Shown here piece after piece: positions 10,672 to 22,462 of a DNA stretch of 64,000 nucleotides (positions are counted from its first letter, which is position 1; each line of letters opens with the position of its first letter). Made by a program: the position numbers and the translations under genes. The notes under the pieces were generated by a model, which worked only from the letters and a program-made list of their open reading frames with translations, was not told the DNA's origin and did no database searches. The DNA is from Tubulanus polymorphus (taxonomy: Eukaryota > Nemertea > Palaeonemertea > Tubulaniformes > Tubulanidae), in NCBI RefSeq assembly GCF_964204645.1, contig NC_134030.1:18357110-18421109 (forward strand), read 5' to 3'.

Positions 10672-13600
10672 ATGCCCGGTTCTATATTAGCTGAGAATGA
10701 ACCTAAACCCGATGAATTAGGTTAGTACTAATCTTTCTTAATCCATTCCTTGAAAGGTAATTTTGATTTTCCTAATAAAGAAGTTTCCAGTTTCTAGGCG
10801 CCATTTTCGCAACAATGGGGACCTCGAGGGACCGCCACAAATTGGCGCCAAGAAACTGGAAACTTCTTTATTATAATTTGCTAGTCACGTGTAATCTAAT
10901 CAAATAAGATTTGCACAACAGGATGAATTTGACGCCTTGTTCTAAACAGCTGAGAAGAAACAGCCGGTTTTTAAGATATTATTTCCTATGAATGAGTTTC
11001 AGGTTTCTCTTTCAGTTTTGACATTAATATCAGTTTTTCGAAAAAGATCTGTGAATCCACCATCTTCAAATCGTATGAATCACCTCTCAATGTGATTTGA
11101 TGATTTGACGATTTTACTAAAAATCAACTCTTATTTGACGAGATAAATTCGCCTCAGGGGTACCCTCCAAACTTTGTGGGTACCTAGGTGTAAGGGCTTT
11201 CCATTACATTCCGTTGATGGCTACTCATCATTAACCAAAATAAACTATACAATAATGTTTTATGATTCAGCACAAATTACATGATGTGGAATCATTATAT
11301 CCACAGTGGAATCAATAGTTTATCCACAGTGGAATCAGTTGTTATTGTTTGATATATTTGCCGTTAATTCAACATTAACATGAATTTTGATTTCGATTAA
11401 ATCGAAAATTTTGTTTTAAGCAAAATTGTTCTTAATCGATTGGAAATTTTGTGGCCCAAATCTTCTACCATATACTTCCAAAAAATCGCCAAAATTTGTA
11501 TCTTTTTTACAGACGTTGCTACAATTCAGAAATGTCTGAAAGAAACATACAAACGAATGATCGATGTTGAAAATTACAAAGAGGTTTGGTGGAGCGAAGA
11601 ATTCATCAATTTCAACAAAATCTTCACCAAAGAACACGCGAAAATTCGACCCCGAAAACAGAGACGCGAGGAGCAGTCAGTGATTTTACCCAATGATTTT
11701 GAGAAGCTTTTCACTTATGACGAGCAGGATGCGAAACGCGTGTGCCTCGTAGGTGAACCCGGTATGGGTAAAACTACACAGATTGTTAATCAAGTGTTGT
11801 CATGGGAGCGATCACCGTTTCTAAAGAAGTTCCGTATGTTATTCTATATACCGTTAAATGCTCTGCCCGCTGATAACGCATGTATTTATACCTACATTTA
11901 CAAAAATATTTTGAGTCGGGAAATCGGAGAGGGCCTGTCGATTGATGATTTTAAGAGATTCGTACTGGAAAATGAAAAAAAATCGATATTTTTGCTAGAC
12001 GGCTTCGACGAGTTGAAAAACGATAAAGCGAAGGAAGACATCGTACAAGTGACCTATGAATTACCGGAAGCGCATATTGTCATAACAACACGTGAGTCCG
12101 GAGGCACCGATATCGTCAATGATCAAAAATTCATTATTGCATCCATTTGCGGCTTCAAACAGGAAGAAGTCATCGATATTATGAAGAGAAAATTCCCCCA
12201 GTGTGATGCAAATAAGCTATTCGAGAACCTCAAAAACGCAGCACCACTTTTATTTAAAAGTATCTACTACAACCCGTTCATACTACATATGTTTTGTTTT
12301 CTGTATATGAACGAGGAAGAAATAACGATACCACCAAAACTCACCGATATCTACATCGATTTGACATGTTTTCTGATCAGTAAACGCAAGGGTATCGAGT
12401 TGTCGAAGGAATGTTTCTTCGACGACATCGAAAATTCGGAAGCGCTTAAAGAAATTTGTCAAGTCGCGTATAAGACGCTCATCGCGCGTCATAAAAGCTT
12501 CAGTGGAAATCGTCTCAAACTCGACGAATCGAAGATGACGGCTTTGACGTGCAAAGAGGTGTCGCCGCGACGGAAATCAGACAGCTCCGTCCAGCTACAG
12601 TTCATACATAAATCTGTGCAGGAATTTCTGGCGGCGGTACACTCGGTCGTGCAATTCACCAACAGTAATGAAATACCCTGGAAAACACCCTGGAACAAAT
12701 GCACGTTTGAACAACTACCGGACGAACTTGAAAAATATGGTGAATTATACCCGAGATTCGTGGCAGGGCTGCTGCATCGTCACAAGCGTAACCCCGGCCT
12801 CGGTGAACTGTTCAAGACTTTAATGGATAAACATTCATTAATATTAGAGCATGACTTCTGGCGCATGGAAAGAAGGAGCGTACTATTTGATATCGAAATG
12901 ATGCTCATCCCCGATTACGAACGCTTTATCAAACTCCAATCCGAAAGCTTTTGGTTATCCGATCAGTTTTCAATCTACCTGGATGAAACCGACTGTCCGG
13001 ACGACGCCATTAACGAAATAGTTGACTACATGGGAAAAATGTTGATTATAGATCGATATAGCATGTTCAAGAAAATGAACATACTCGCAAAAATACTCGA
13101 ACACAAACAATGCCCGATCGAGGTAGTTTATTTCAGATATATGAGTAACGAACTGAAACCCGGCGGAGAGTACGCTGATGAATACCGCGTATTAGAAACA
13201 GCTATAGCGGGTAACACTAGTCTTCAGGGTATGATAATCTATACACTCGAGTCAATAGACAAGAATAATCTGTACTTTACTTTATGTCAGGAGAGCAACA
13301 GTATAAACTGGTGCATGTGCGTTAATCTAAACGACTTCGGTAACGTATGTTACAAGAAACTCGATTCTGAATGGATTGAGACGAGTCACGTGATTGAATC
13401 TGAAGATGCAGTAGAGTTGACAAGTCGTGATTCTTCCACCCAAAACAAAGAAGAAATTCTGTTCATCAGAACTGCGGCTACTGCGAAACTTTTAGGCAAC
13501 ATTCAGAGATCGTATCCGTTCCTGAAGCATCTGTATCTCTGGGTAACTCCCGATAAAGACGAAAATATATACGGAGAACTAACAAACCTAATGGCGGGGT

Positions 13601-14193
13601 TGAAAAGCTTACATCTTCTAAACAATTCAACATTCGAAAAGTATTTTTCCGATGAAGAATCGAAATCTGCAGAGATCAAAGGAATTGCGCTCGTGCTAAA
13701 TGAAGTAATGACAGATCAATCGACAGAAGTCAGTTCAATGAAGGAATTAAAGCGTTTCACATGTCGCGGACAAGATTTTGAAAAGAGCCACATTCTAGAT
13801 CAACTGCCGCGGCTGACTGTATTGGCAGTAGATTTGCGGTCAAAGGACGATGTCGATGCACTTGTTCGATATCTATCATCGGATGCGGTAAATCAGCTGC
13901 GAGAAGTCAGTATTTACAGCTTCCTTAAAAAAACGGAAGAGTACATCGCCATTTTACGAACACTTAAAAACGTCTCATCGCTTCGTCGGTTAAAGTTCCA
14001 CTATCACAAAGTGAGGTTTGATCCAAAGGATAATATCGATATATTTGTCGAATTAATCAAAGATCTTCCGCACCTATCATACCTGTTTATCAGTTGCCGC
14101 CAGGGTAGCGACTTAACTGTGGTAAAAGACTGCATCACATCAAACGTCAATAACCTCAATGAAAGAATTAGAGCATTCTCGTATTGGCATTAG
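10672..14193 (+). CDS. NACHT-domain NTPase (NLR-like innate immune sensor), two exons
   Basis: Proposed exons are 10,672-10,720 and 11,513-14,193, joining in phase 1 (donor GTTAGT, acceptor TTTTTTACAG) to give about 909 residues. The long exon carries a NACHT module: Walker A GEPGMGKTT (11,752-11,778), Walker B/DxxD-type IFLLDGFDEL (about 11,985-12,015), sensor-like ITTRES (about 12,080) and the helical FIHKSVQEFLAA motif (about 12,600-12,635) typical after NACHT. The C-terminal half has irregular leucine-rich stretches (LKHLYLWV, LKSLHLLNN, LPRLTVLAVDL, LPHLSYLFI) suggesting degenerate LRR-like repeats. No N-terminal CARD, Death or TIR domain is visible in the window. NACHT proteins are ATP/GTP-driven oligomerising sensors, usually cytosolic. 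A continuous frame runs upstream of 11,513 to an ATG at 11,440, but the strong acceptor and matching phase favour the spliced start. No frame breaks were seen; it is probably intact unless further 5' exons exist. Confidence 0.82.
10773..10873. repeat. Small fold-back element in the NACHT gene intron
   Basis: Arms AAGAAGTTTCCAGTTTCT and AGAAACTGGAAACTTCTT, extended through GGCGCCA/TGGCGCC, enclose a loop of about 40 bp. It is a MITE-sized hairpin inside the proposed intron of the NACHT gene. Confidence 0.7.
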
Positions 14194-16230
14194 CTTCCCT
14201 ATGGACGAACGAAAGACAACTAAACGATATTTTCCTAATTAAGAATTATGACAACTTTAAACATGGAACATGTTCTAAACAATTCTTTTGAATCTACAAT
14301 AGAGTGTGTATGTCAATTTCTGTATATAGATTCTGACGGTGATGGTTCGAGGTACTATCATCACCCCTCCCTTCCCATGATAGTAGACCGAGATATGCCC
14401 GTCAATCTACGACCAAATTCATTTTTTTTTAAATATTATACAGTGTAATTGTGTAACTGAATTTAAGCCTAGATGAAATACAGTATAACTGAATTATAGT
14501 ATAGCTGAAATACAGCGTAACTGAATTATAGTGTTGATTAAATACAGTAACTGAAGCTAAGTGTATCAATTTAAATTCAATTTCAATTTCAATTTATTTC
14601 ACAGTAAAGCGTAACATTGTAGAGATTAAAAACAGTGAAACTGAATTGGTGTACCGTAGTTGAAATATAATTTGTAACTATATCGAGCAGAAATACATTC
14701 AGTGGTGTACATGTAATTACTTTTTGCAGAATTATCAGTGGTATTTCTTTCATCCCTTAATCTTACATTGTATCACTGTATTTTGATTAAAATACAATGT
14801 AACGAGTTAACAGTTTAACTATATAACAATATATCTTAAGTTAAAAAATGTGCTTTTTATTTCATTTGAAACAGTTTTGTAAAACATAAGATTTTTGGAC
14901 TTAAGGACCACTTTTGGACTTAAATCTCGACTATGGAACCGGCCCCAAGCTGGTAAAAATGTGCTGCTAGAAATTGCTAATAATGTAACGTGCTTATTTT
15001 ATTCGCTTAAATAAAAAGGATTTATATAGGCATATAGAGATGTTCTTATGTTAACTGCAGCTGGGGTAAAATCAAGTGAACAGCATTTTCTGGTGGAGGA
15101 TAAGTCACAATTTAAAAACTAACTACAATTTCTATTTTATAGAGTTGATTCCATATTTTTCTGAGTTTAAAATCGATAAATATTCTAATATATAAAGAAT
15201 ATGATATAAACTGATATGTCTTATGCAGTGTTCAATTCTCAAATCAATTGATGGATGCAGATGTTTAAATCTGTTATAAACTTTATGCATGGCGGAGAAT
15301 GGATTGATTTTAGTAGAGAACCGCGGTTTATAGAGCGAAGATGCATTATAACAGTTAGTGTAATGTAAGTTCATTGATCCCAATGAAACGGGACACTTGG
15401 TTGTTCGGCCATTATTGTTTTACGTGGCGCTGTACCATTCACCAAGAACCTGCGAGTGTCTGATGTTACTGCAGTTTTGATTTCACTAGGATCGTAGAGA
15501 AATTGAAGGTGATTTCTGTAGAGACAATCACACTGCCAGGACTATGTGTAGATTGTACCATAGATCTGTTTTACTACCGGTACGTATATCTTCACATCTA
15601 GAGGTGTTTGTACATATCTCCCGTAAAATCAGACAAAATATCTATACTTACCTCTTGTGAATATATGTAAGATCAACTAAATACAAGATGTAGGTTGATA
15701 AAGGTGAGTTATTGAAGTTTCAATTTCTACTACATGTGTGATGAATATTCTCTCTTCTAGAAAGCGCTGCTACAAACACTCTGAAAATGTCTTATTCCAG
15801 GTAATTGTTACAGACCAGTTTTGGAAGTAAAGGCTATCTGAACATGAAAGTGAAACTCTGCATGATCAGGATTAGAGGGCGGTGATGAAATATCAAATGT
15901 CTGTCACAGGGATGGACAGAGACTGCTCATCTATTGGTTAAACACATTAGAAATGAACTACATTGTACATTGTAGGTATTTGTAGGTATTGCACAGACTA
16001 CAATGTTTCATGTATCGAGTCAAATCCTGATGGTGATAGTTGCAATTTTTTCAGATGAGCTCTTCTTCCTCAGGATCTGAATGCTGCCAATACGAGCTGA
16101 CGAAACCAACCCGCCCGGATAGATAGGTGGTGAGTAGATGACCAGATCATAAAGTGTTACATGTATCGAGTAAGATTAAAAGTTCTAATAGTGATCGTTA
16201 CGTTTTTATTTCAGAACCAGCTCTTCTTCC
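14194..16230. other. Non-coding region downstream of the NACHT gene
   Basis: The first part may be the 3' UTR: a degenerate tandem array of CAGTATAACTGAATTATAG-like words runs from about 14,465 to 14,560, and ATTAAA-type polyadenylation words occur near 14,625. About 15,995-16,070 and 16,155-16,230 are a diverged direct duplication, both ending AGCTCTTCTTCCT; the second abuts the retroelement terminal repeat. No gene was recognised. Confidence 0.4.
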
Positions 16231-17030
16231 TGTTAAGGTGTTTGGGTCCGCTGGACCGTTAGAGGCTGGGCAACACAGCCAGTTCCACGAGGGTGTAGCA
16301 ATATGTACACATTAGTATGTAGTTTAAATATCCACAGTAGAAAAAGTTGTATTTAGGTCCGTAAGACCGTTAGAGGCTGGGTGATGCAGCCAGTTCACGA
16401 GGGTGTAGCAATGTAACAATTATATCATTCACAGTAGAAATAAAAACGAGTAATTCATATTGAGAATGTGAGGTACACATTGTGTTGTTTCTTTTATATA
16501 TAGTAAACCGGCGTCGGTGTATGACTGTATTATATTGCAAGTCATTGCAAATAGTACTGATAGCCTAATCAGATAGATGGCGTGTGTATCAGCAACACAT
16601 TCGAGGCCTTACGGTGGCGGGTAGTGGTGAGAACCGATATGGATGTTAGATTTGTGCAAAGGTGGGACGGGCTTTCCTCGTCTCGTGTGGAGATTACTTT
16701 CCGTCCTGTCAAAACAGGGTCCGTTGGTGTTGCGAGGGTAATCGCACCGATCATCTGTCGGCGTATGTATCAACTACGTCTATATTTCAATCTGTTTGGA
16801 TTGAGGGGGTTCTTAAAATCATCGATCTGATGTGATCTGAAGCGATTTTTTGTGTGACCGCCGGGCGGTATCGATTCGACCAGGTATTCCTTGGTTGTCG
16901 AATATTGATATAGCGTTATGTTGATAAAACGACACGTCGGGAGTAAATTGACTGCCCTTAGCATCAGTCCGAGCGGCTGTATATCGAGTCCTGAGAGTGT
17001 CTATACATGAGCGGAACGGAAACTGATTTA
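16231..17030 (-). repeat. Penelope-like element terminal repeat, copy 1 (pLTR, 800 bp)
   Basis: This 800-bp unit is followed head-to-tail by a nearly identical one at 17,031. It holds an internal duplication of a cassette of about 100 bp (from about 16,245 and about 16,356), each with paired stem-loops (GGTCC...GGACC-type and GGCTGGG...CAGCC) and the tail CACGAGGGTGTAGCAAT. Only a few substitutions separate it from copy 2. The orientation given is that of the associated RT. Confidence 0.8.
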
Positions 17031-17832
17031 TGTTAAGGTGTTTGGGTCCGCTGGACCGTTAGAGGCTGGGCAACACAGCCAGTTCCACGAGGGTGTAGCA
17101 ATATGTACACATTAGTATGTAGTTTAAATATCCACAGTAGAAAAAGTTGTATTTAGGTCCGTAAGACCGTTAGAGGCTGGGTGACGCAGCCAGTTCACGA
17201 GGGTGTAGCAATGTAACAATTATATCATTCACAGTAGAAATAAAAACGAGTAATTCATATTGAGAATGTGAGGTACACATTGTGTTGTTTCTTTTATATA
17301 TAGTAAACAGGCGTCGGTGTATGACTGTATTATATTGCAAGTCATTGCAAATAGTGCTGATAGCCTAATCAGATAGATGGCGTGTGTATCAGCAACACAT
17401 TCGAGGCCTTACGGTGGCGGGTAGTGGTGAGAACCGATATGGATGTTAGATTTGTGCAAAGGTGGGACGGGCTTTCCTCGTCTCGTGTGGAGAGTACTTT
17501 CCGTCCTGTCAAAACAGGGTCCGTTGGTGTTGCGAGGGTAATCGCACCGATCATCTGTCGGCGTATGTATCAACTACGTCTATATTTCAATCTGTTTGGA
17601 TTGAGGAGGTTCTTAAAATCATCGATCTGATGTGATCTGAAGCGATTTTTTGTGTGTGACCGCCGGGCGGTATCGATTCGACCAGGTATTCCTTGGTTGT
17701 CGAATATTGATATAGCGTTATGTTGATAAAACGACACGTCGGGAGTAAATTGACTGCCCTTAGCATCAGTCCGAGCGGCTGTATATCGAGTCCTGAGAGT
17801 GTCTATACATGAGCGGAACGGAAACTGATTTA
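17031..17832 (-). repeat. Penelope-like element terminal repeat, copy 2 (pLTR)
   Basis: This is a direct tandem copy of 16,231-17,030 with about six substitutions and a 2-bp (TG) insertion near 17,655. It lies immediately downstream, in the RT sense, of the RT remnant. At the variable sites examined it agrees with copy 3, not copy 1, so copies 2 and 3 are the more recent pair. Confidence 0.8.
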
Positions 17833-17935
17833 AACGGTTTTCACCTTATTTTGCATAAATCTTGATTGAAGGATTCGTATGAAGCACATAAAACCGACTA
17901 TTATTACGGTATTGAGGTTGAGATGGTGGTGTGCC

Positions 17936-19802
17936 TTACACACATCTCGCGCGGACTAGAATGTCTCTAAGATTTTTGCCGCGTGTAAATAGTATTCTAG
18001 GAGGTTCCTTGAATATTATTCTCAGAGTCGCGTTCGATTGGATTATCTTCCAGTGTTTTGTAAGCGACTGACGGATATTATCCGTGTTCGGATGGTATTT
18101 GGTGATCAGTGAGATTGAATCAAATGAGCGCTTTTTTGTGCGCGTGTGTAAGAGATCCGTACGATATCGTTGGTCCGCTTTGTAGATTTGAGCGCGGATT
18201 TCGCGAGCACTATAGCCTCGGGCCCGGAGGTAACCCTGTAGTTTTTTACATTGTGAGCGGTATTCGCTTTCGTCCGAGCAGATTTTCTTAAATCTGAGAG
18301 CCTGTGCGTATGCAATGTTGTTGCTGCAGTGAGGCGGTGACACGATTCTTTGTGTAGGAGCGAGTGTGCGTCCGTGGGTTTTGTGTACACCCTTGTTGAG
18401 AGTTTACCTGAGTTCTCAAAATCTTTCCCTTTGTAGACTTCAACGTCTAGGAAGGGTACCTTCTCCCTTGATTGTGTCAGTTCGTATTGGATGGTACGGT
18501 GTGATTGGTTCATATGTTCGAAAAATTCGAGTAGTTTATCTTCACCGTGGGTCCAGATTGAGAATATATCATCTATATATCTCCAATATAACATGGGTAT
18601 AGTATTGTTCGGTGCCGAGCGGAGACATTTAGTCTCGAGATAATGCATGAATATGATCGCTAGACCCGGGCTGACTGTTGAACCCATGGCGCAACCCTCT
18701 ATTTGAAGGCGGTGTTCGTTTTTCCCGAAAGAGAATTCATTTCTCTTCAGTATTAGATTCAGGAATTGAACGAAGCGTCTTTTGTCTGGACGGCGAACTG
18801 CGTATTGTAGCGGGAAGTCATCTAGACTTCTTAGGATGCTACTGATGGCTTCTCCGTGAGGGATGTTGGTGTATAGACTTTTGACATCCATTGTCACCAA
18901 TATCGCATCTTTCCGGAGGGGAGGGAGGGAATTGATTTTGTTGAGAAAGTCATTGGTATCTTGGATGTATGTTGATACTCGACTCGCGATTGGTCTCAGA
19001 AAATAGTCCAGATATTTGGATATCTTTTCCGTGGGGCCATTGTTGCCGCTTAGGATCGGTCTCCCCGGGTTGTTGACCTTGTGAATTTTCGGTAGAAGGT
19101 AGAACTCGGGGATTTTGATATCAGATCCCGGTGTTAGATATAGCCACGTAACATGGTCTATTTCTTGGTTGTTTCTCATATCGTCTATGATTCTTTTTAT
19201 TTCACTTGTGACTAAAGTAGTGTCGGGTGGAGCGATTGACCGGTAGCTGTTGGTGTCATTTAGCTGTCTCAGAGCTTCTTTTTTGTAAGAGTCTTTGCTC
19301 ATGATAGCTATGGCTCCCCCTTTGTCACAGGGTTTTACAATGAGATCTTTATTCCGATTTAGTTCGTTGATCGCTTTCATCTCGTTTCTCGATAAATTGG
19401 ATTTGAATTTTTGTGTGAGATTGAGTTTTTTGAGCTCTGTACGCGTTAGTTCAATATAACGTTCGAGCCGGCGATCGCCTGATGTAAGCGGATTGAATTG
19501 GCTTTTCCCTTTGAAGGGGTGCAGTGAGTTTTTCTCACGGTTTAAAATATATATTTCAACCTAAGGCGGCGGAAGAAAGCTTCGGCGGCCGTGAGAAGTT
19601 CGTCCTTCTGTGTCGGTGCATTATTGGGTACGAATTTCAGACCCTTGCTTAATGCATTAATGGTGGTTTTGCTAACCACGTGGTCTGATAGGTTGACCAC
19701 AAATCTGTTGTGCTGGGAGGCAGTTGTAGCGGAGGGTTTACCTCGGCTGATGCGTGACCCAGTTGAGTGGTTTTTCCACTGGTTGTTTTTCCTCCTACCC
19801 AT
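17936..19802 (-). pseudogene. Penelope-like reverse transcriptase, frameshifted, no GIY-YIG domain
   Basis: Three reading-frame pieces on the minus strand follow the order of a Penelope-like RT. The N-terminal piece (19,802-19,545) has VVNLSDHVVSK and LSKGLKFVPN. The main piece runs from about 19,550 to about 18,330 in the frame of the large open stretch: KPCDKGGA, FYLLPKIHK, TMDVKSLYTNIPH, AMGSTVSPGLA and the catalytic YIDDIFSIW (about 18,552-18,598). The C-terminal piece (18,343-17,936) reads PPHCSNNIAYAQALRFKK and ends LVRARCV. Frameshifts occur near 19,545 and near 18,335. In most Penelope-type elements a GIY-YIG endonuclease follows; here the frame stops and the pLTR begins about 100 bp later, so the endonuclease is missing or was never present. 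RT catalytic residues are intact, but the element is not functional as read. Confidence 0.88.
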
Positions 19803-20368
19803 GAGGGGAGTAAGACTGGAATGTGAGTGCGTGATACTGTGAGCAGAGTTCCGCGTGTGTCGTAGTTAGTGAATAGCTAACTATTTATACTCTCTGGGTG
19901 CTCCCGCAGGGCACCAATCGGAGAGTTTGTTGTTTCACAGGCTAATTATCACTGTTACGCGCTGATTGGCTAGAAAATTATTGAGTCACTTGACGTCGTG
20001 TAGTACACATCCGGTGGTGTGTTGTGTGTATATATCGTGATTTGCTAATTGCGTGATCGTTCTTCTGTGTATTTATCAGGTTTTTCACTCCTTCAGTGTA
20101 TGAGGGGGTGATTCTGTGTATAAATTGTGTGGACCGTGATGTTCACGGCAAGTTCTGTTACCCACACGGGATCGTTCGAGTTAGCGATCTACTGGTATTC
20201 CTCAAGTAATTCCGTGCCGTAGCAGGGACCAGTTAACCGTATGGTTGGTTGTAAATAGAACCGATATTGCTATTCTGCTACCGATGTGGGTGGCTGGACA
20301 CACCGTCTATGTTGGCCATTTTCACGTTGAAACAACGGCTTCTACCCGGGGGTAGGAAAAAGAAGACA
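19803..20368 (-). other. Upstream leader of the Penelope-like element
   Basis: This lies between the RT N-terminal piece and the upstream partial pLTR. No coding sequence was recognised. It is probably the element's 5' untranslated region, since repeat sequence resumes at 20,369. Confidence 0.5.
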
Positions 20369-20825
20369 TGTTAAGGTGTTTGGGTCCGCTGGACCGTTAG
20401 AGGCTGGGCAACACAGCCAGTTCCACGAGGGTGTAGCAATATGTACACATTAGTATGTAGTTTAAATATCCACAGTAGAAAAAGTTGTATTTAGGTCCGT
20501 AAGACCGTTAGAGGCTGGGTGACGCAGCCAGTTCACGAGGGTGTAGCAATGTAACAATTATATCATTCACAGTAGAAATAAAAACGAGTAATTCATATTG
20601 AGAATGTGAGGTACACATTGTGTTGTTTCTTTTATATATAGTAAACAGGCGTCGGTGTATGACTGTATTATATTGCAAGTCATTGCAAATAGTGCTGATA
20701 GCCTAATCAGATAGATGGCGTGTGTATCAGCAACACATTCGAGGCCTTACGGTGGCGGGTAGTGGTGAGAACCGATATGGATGTTAGATTTGTGCAAAGG
20801 TGGGACGGGCTTTCCTCGTCTCGTG
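20369..20825 (-). repeat. Penelope-like element terminal repeat, copy 3 (truncated)
   Basis: This matches the first 457 bp of the 800-bp unit, essentially identically to copy 2, and stops abruptly at TCTCGTG before unrelated DNA. In the RT orientation it is the upstream partial pLTR. Truncated and tandem terminal repeats are usual for Penelope-like insertions. Confidence 0.8.
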
Positions 20826-22462
20826 ATTATAAGAATTAGTTAAGCAACTCGATGCTGTGTGAAGATCTTTCAATAACTTAAAAAAACTATTTGTGCTTAA
20901 CTTTAGAAAAAGAAGAATTCAACTAATATAGTTGTGATGCCAGAGCGAGCTTCAGATTGAAACAAAAACAAACGAACATCCGTTCTCCGCAACCGACAAT
21001 ACTCGACCGTTTTTATTCTGATTTGTACACGTGATTATACGTCATGACATCGTAACTCAATTCAGTAGCAATGAAACCAGGACGTTTTCCCATTTGTTAA
21101 TAGTTTTTTTTTGTTTACGGAAGGCACGGTTCATTTCAAAATGATTATTTCTAGTGCGCAGGCTTAGGTACGTACGCACGTTTGGCGAGGCGATAGTCAG
21201 ACCTCGCTAGTCTAACTGTTACGTCGTTAGTGGCTTTAAGAGCAAATGCCATCAAAATAAAATATTGTGTAAAAGTCATTTTCAAATGTGATGTATTCAC
21301 AAATTATTATCTTTTTCTTCGCTTGAGTGGCTACCGCTTCTTCGTCAGCCGGCTGGTCGGTTACTTTCTCGACGTTGGAAATTCGCTCCCATCGCCTCTC
21401 CCACGACGAAATTGCCGGTCCAGTTGAAAAAAACGGTTTAATCGGCAGCATTTCGCGAATGTTTACAGCTGTTTCGGGCTGTAGTCTTCACTTATCGATA
21501 TAACCAAAAATGCATATGTATTTTTGATAGAGCGTTACTCGTAAAGCTTTCTCATGTGCGCAACGGAATTTTTGATCGCTTTCAGATCGGCTTCGACGGA
21601 TTCTACACGGGTTGTAAGGTTTGCTAGTAAAGTAGTCATTCGATCAACTTTTTCTTTTACTTCCGGTAGAATGCTGATTTTATGATAATGAAAATAATCT
21701 TTATTTACATTGAAATAATAACATAATATAACACTAAGTTTAATAGGATTTTCTGAAGGATTTCCTGGAGTAGAGTCTCGATGTTGCTGCAGCTTTTACA
21801 CTCTTACACTTAGATTGACGACTCCAATAGAAAGAATAATGAGCGATTGTAAATCACAAGCTTTGGTTGTTTGCAGTTCGGTACTTCTTGCTCAGTCTAT
21901 AGAGTGGAACGGTTTGATTTCGAATCGGCTGTGTATGTCCAGTATTAATACACCACGATTGAATAAAAAATGGCGGACTTATTTGAGGCAATTCCAATTT
22001 TAACACAAAACCAAAAAAGGCCGATTCCGCCATATTGAATTTGAAATCCAACAGTTTTAGGATTTATTTCAATTACGTACATCTTTTCTCAATGTAATTA
22101 ATGTACGGTCGATATAAACATATATCGCACAGGGATCCATAGTTAAAGCTAGATATTGAAATAATCATTGAGCAAAAATACCATATTGCAAGACATCTAG
22201 GGAATTAACTTTTCACTATTGTGAAATAAGGACACTTCCTGCGTCCCCTGGAGTAAAAAGCGATTTTCTTTTGTCCCAACTAATCAAATAAGGTGCAGTT
22301 TATTTACCGATAACTATTTAAATCTATTTCCGTATAAATAAAAATCAACACAGCGAGATACGGGCTTCGATTGATTTAGATATGATCATTTTGTCCATTG
22401 GTAAGGAACTAGTTTGGTAACGTGCCTAGTTTTACTGGGAGTTTTAGATCAGAATCCTGAGA
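20826..22462. other. Mostly non-coding region upstream of the Ig receptor gene
   Basis: No complete gene was recognised. It holds one coiled-coil-like exon candidate (21,535-21,673, listed separately) and short inverted words near 21,970-22,035 (ATGGCGGA...TCCGCCAT). The last few hundred bases should contain the promoter of the receptor gene, but no certain TATA box could be assigned. Confidence 0.35.
21535..21673 (-). pseudogene. Possible orphan terminal exon encoding a short coiled coil
   Basis: On the minus strand an acceptor-like ATAAAATCAG precedes 45 codons and a stop. The peptide contains VKEKVDRMTTLLANL and VESVEADLKAIKNSV, with hydrophobic residues at heptad spacing. Such coiled coils occur in retroelement ORF1-type proteins and many others, so no function is assigned. 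No upstream partner exon was found. Confidence 0.3.

Noticed and set aside
16569-17630. Pairs of small open frames on both strands repeated 800 bp apart
   Set aside because: They lie in the Penelope terminal repeats and are conserved only because the repeats are nearly identical.
16231-17832. Hammerhead ribozyme within the Penelope terminal repeats
   Set aside because: Neither strand shows CTGANGA followed at suitable distance by GAAA; the nearest match (CTGATGC) lacks a required core base.
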